Shown here: positions 5,117 through 5,289 of the stretch, in pieces
How positions within the stretch are numbered: position 1 is the first letter of the stretch
How the letters are laid out: every line of letters begins with the position of its first letter
Assembly: GCA_002690405.1 (NCBI GenBank)
Contig: NZEI01000022.1
Span: 24,007 to 29,295 of the forward strand
Direction: 5' to 3'
DNA length: 5,289 bases
Source of the DNA: Gammaproteobacteria bacterium
GTDB taxonomy: Bacteria; Pseudomonadota; Gammaproteobacteria; Pseudomonadales; Azotimanducaceae
The notes under the pieces: model-generated
The model's input: only the letters and a program-made list of their open reading frames with translations
What the model was told of the DNA's origin: nothing
Database searches by the model: none
Translations under genes and position numbers: made by a program

Positions 5117-5289
5117 ATGGACGTTCTGATTCCCAGCTTAGGTGACATCGACGAGGTTGAGGTCATCGAATTGTGTATTGAGCCTGGTGCGGCGGTGGCA
5201 ACGGGCGATACGCTCATCGTTATCGAATCGGATAAAGCATCCATGGATGTGCCAGCCAACTGCGATGGAATTTTGCAGGCCTATGCCGT
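5117..5289 (+). CDS. aceF: Pyruvate dehydrogenase E2 component, dihydrolipoamide acetyltransferase (N-terminal part)
   Basis: Only the first 57 codons are inside the window; the gene runs off the right edge. They encode an N-terminal lipoyl domain: MDVLIPSLGDIDEVEVIE, then the hairpin-turn motif ESDKASMDVP (37-46), with Lys40 as the expected site of lipoic acid attachment. The lipoyl arm carries the acetyl group from AceE to the catalytic core and on to CoA. The domain alone could also start a lipoyl-bearing dihydrolipoamide dehydrogenase, but the position 78 bases behind aceE makes aceF far more likely. The ATG at 5117 matches the family start exactly. The Shine-Dalgarno is weak (GTGAG at 5100-5104, 12 bases away). 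The gap 5039-5116 holds a run of six T right after the aceE stop but no hairpin before it, and nothing else I can name. Confidence 0.92.
   Translation, partial: MDVLIPSLGDIDEVEVIELCIEPGAAVATGDTLIVIESDKASMDVPANCDGILQAYA

Overview
The window looks like a piece of gammaproteobacterial chromosome with moderate GC content. The evidence is the gene order nadC / ampD / aceE / aceF and the type of pyruvate dehydrogenase E1, the single-chain homodimeric AceE of the E. coli/Pseudomonas kind. No lower rank can be fixed from the sequence. No mobile element, CRISPR array, tRNA or rRNA was seen.

Layout. An unrecognised small gene lies at the left edge on the + strand (48-425) and may begin outside the window. 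It runs towards nadC (472-1326, - strand; quinolinate phosphoribosyltransferase, NAD synthesis). A 98-base divergent region (1327-1424) carries a good sigma70-type promoter for nadC. A weaker candidate for ampD shares the same -10 bases, and two small palindromes lie in and beside the nadC promoter. ampD (1425-1991, +; cytoplasmic anhydromuropeptide amidase of cell-wall recycling) starts with TTG, and its stop codon sits inside a strong hairpin. Between ampD and aceE are 350 bases with no recognisable large gene. They hold short tandem repeats, a 7-bp inverted repeat 44 bases apart, a candidate promoter, and a 43-codon open frame (2199-2330). That small frame has the best Shine-Dalgarno of the window, and its stop codon overlaps the ribosome binding site of aceE. 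aceE (2342-5038, TTG start preferred over the longer GTG at 2306) and the first 57 codons of aceF (5117 to the right edge) form the start of a pyruvate dehydrogenase operon.

How it fits together. The order is a condensed version of the E. coli neighbourhood nadC - ampD - ampE - aroP - pdhR - aceE - aceF - lpd. The parts kept are NAD synthesis, muropeptide recycling and the NAD-dependent pyruvate dehydrogenase complex. ampE, aroP and the regulator pdhR are absent from the space between ampD and aceE. The points most worth checking are the small frame in front of aceE, the stacked divergent promoters between nadC and ampD, and the structured leader after ampD. I see no clear evidence of a wholly new system.
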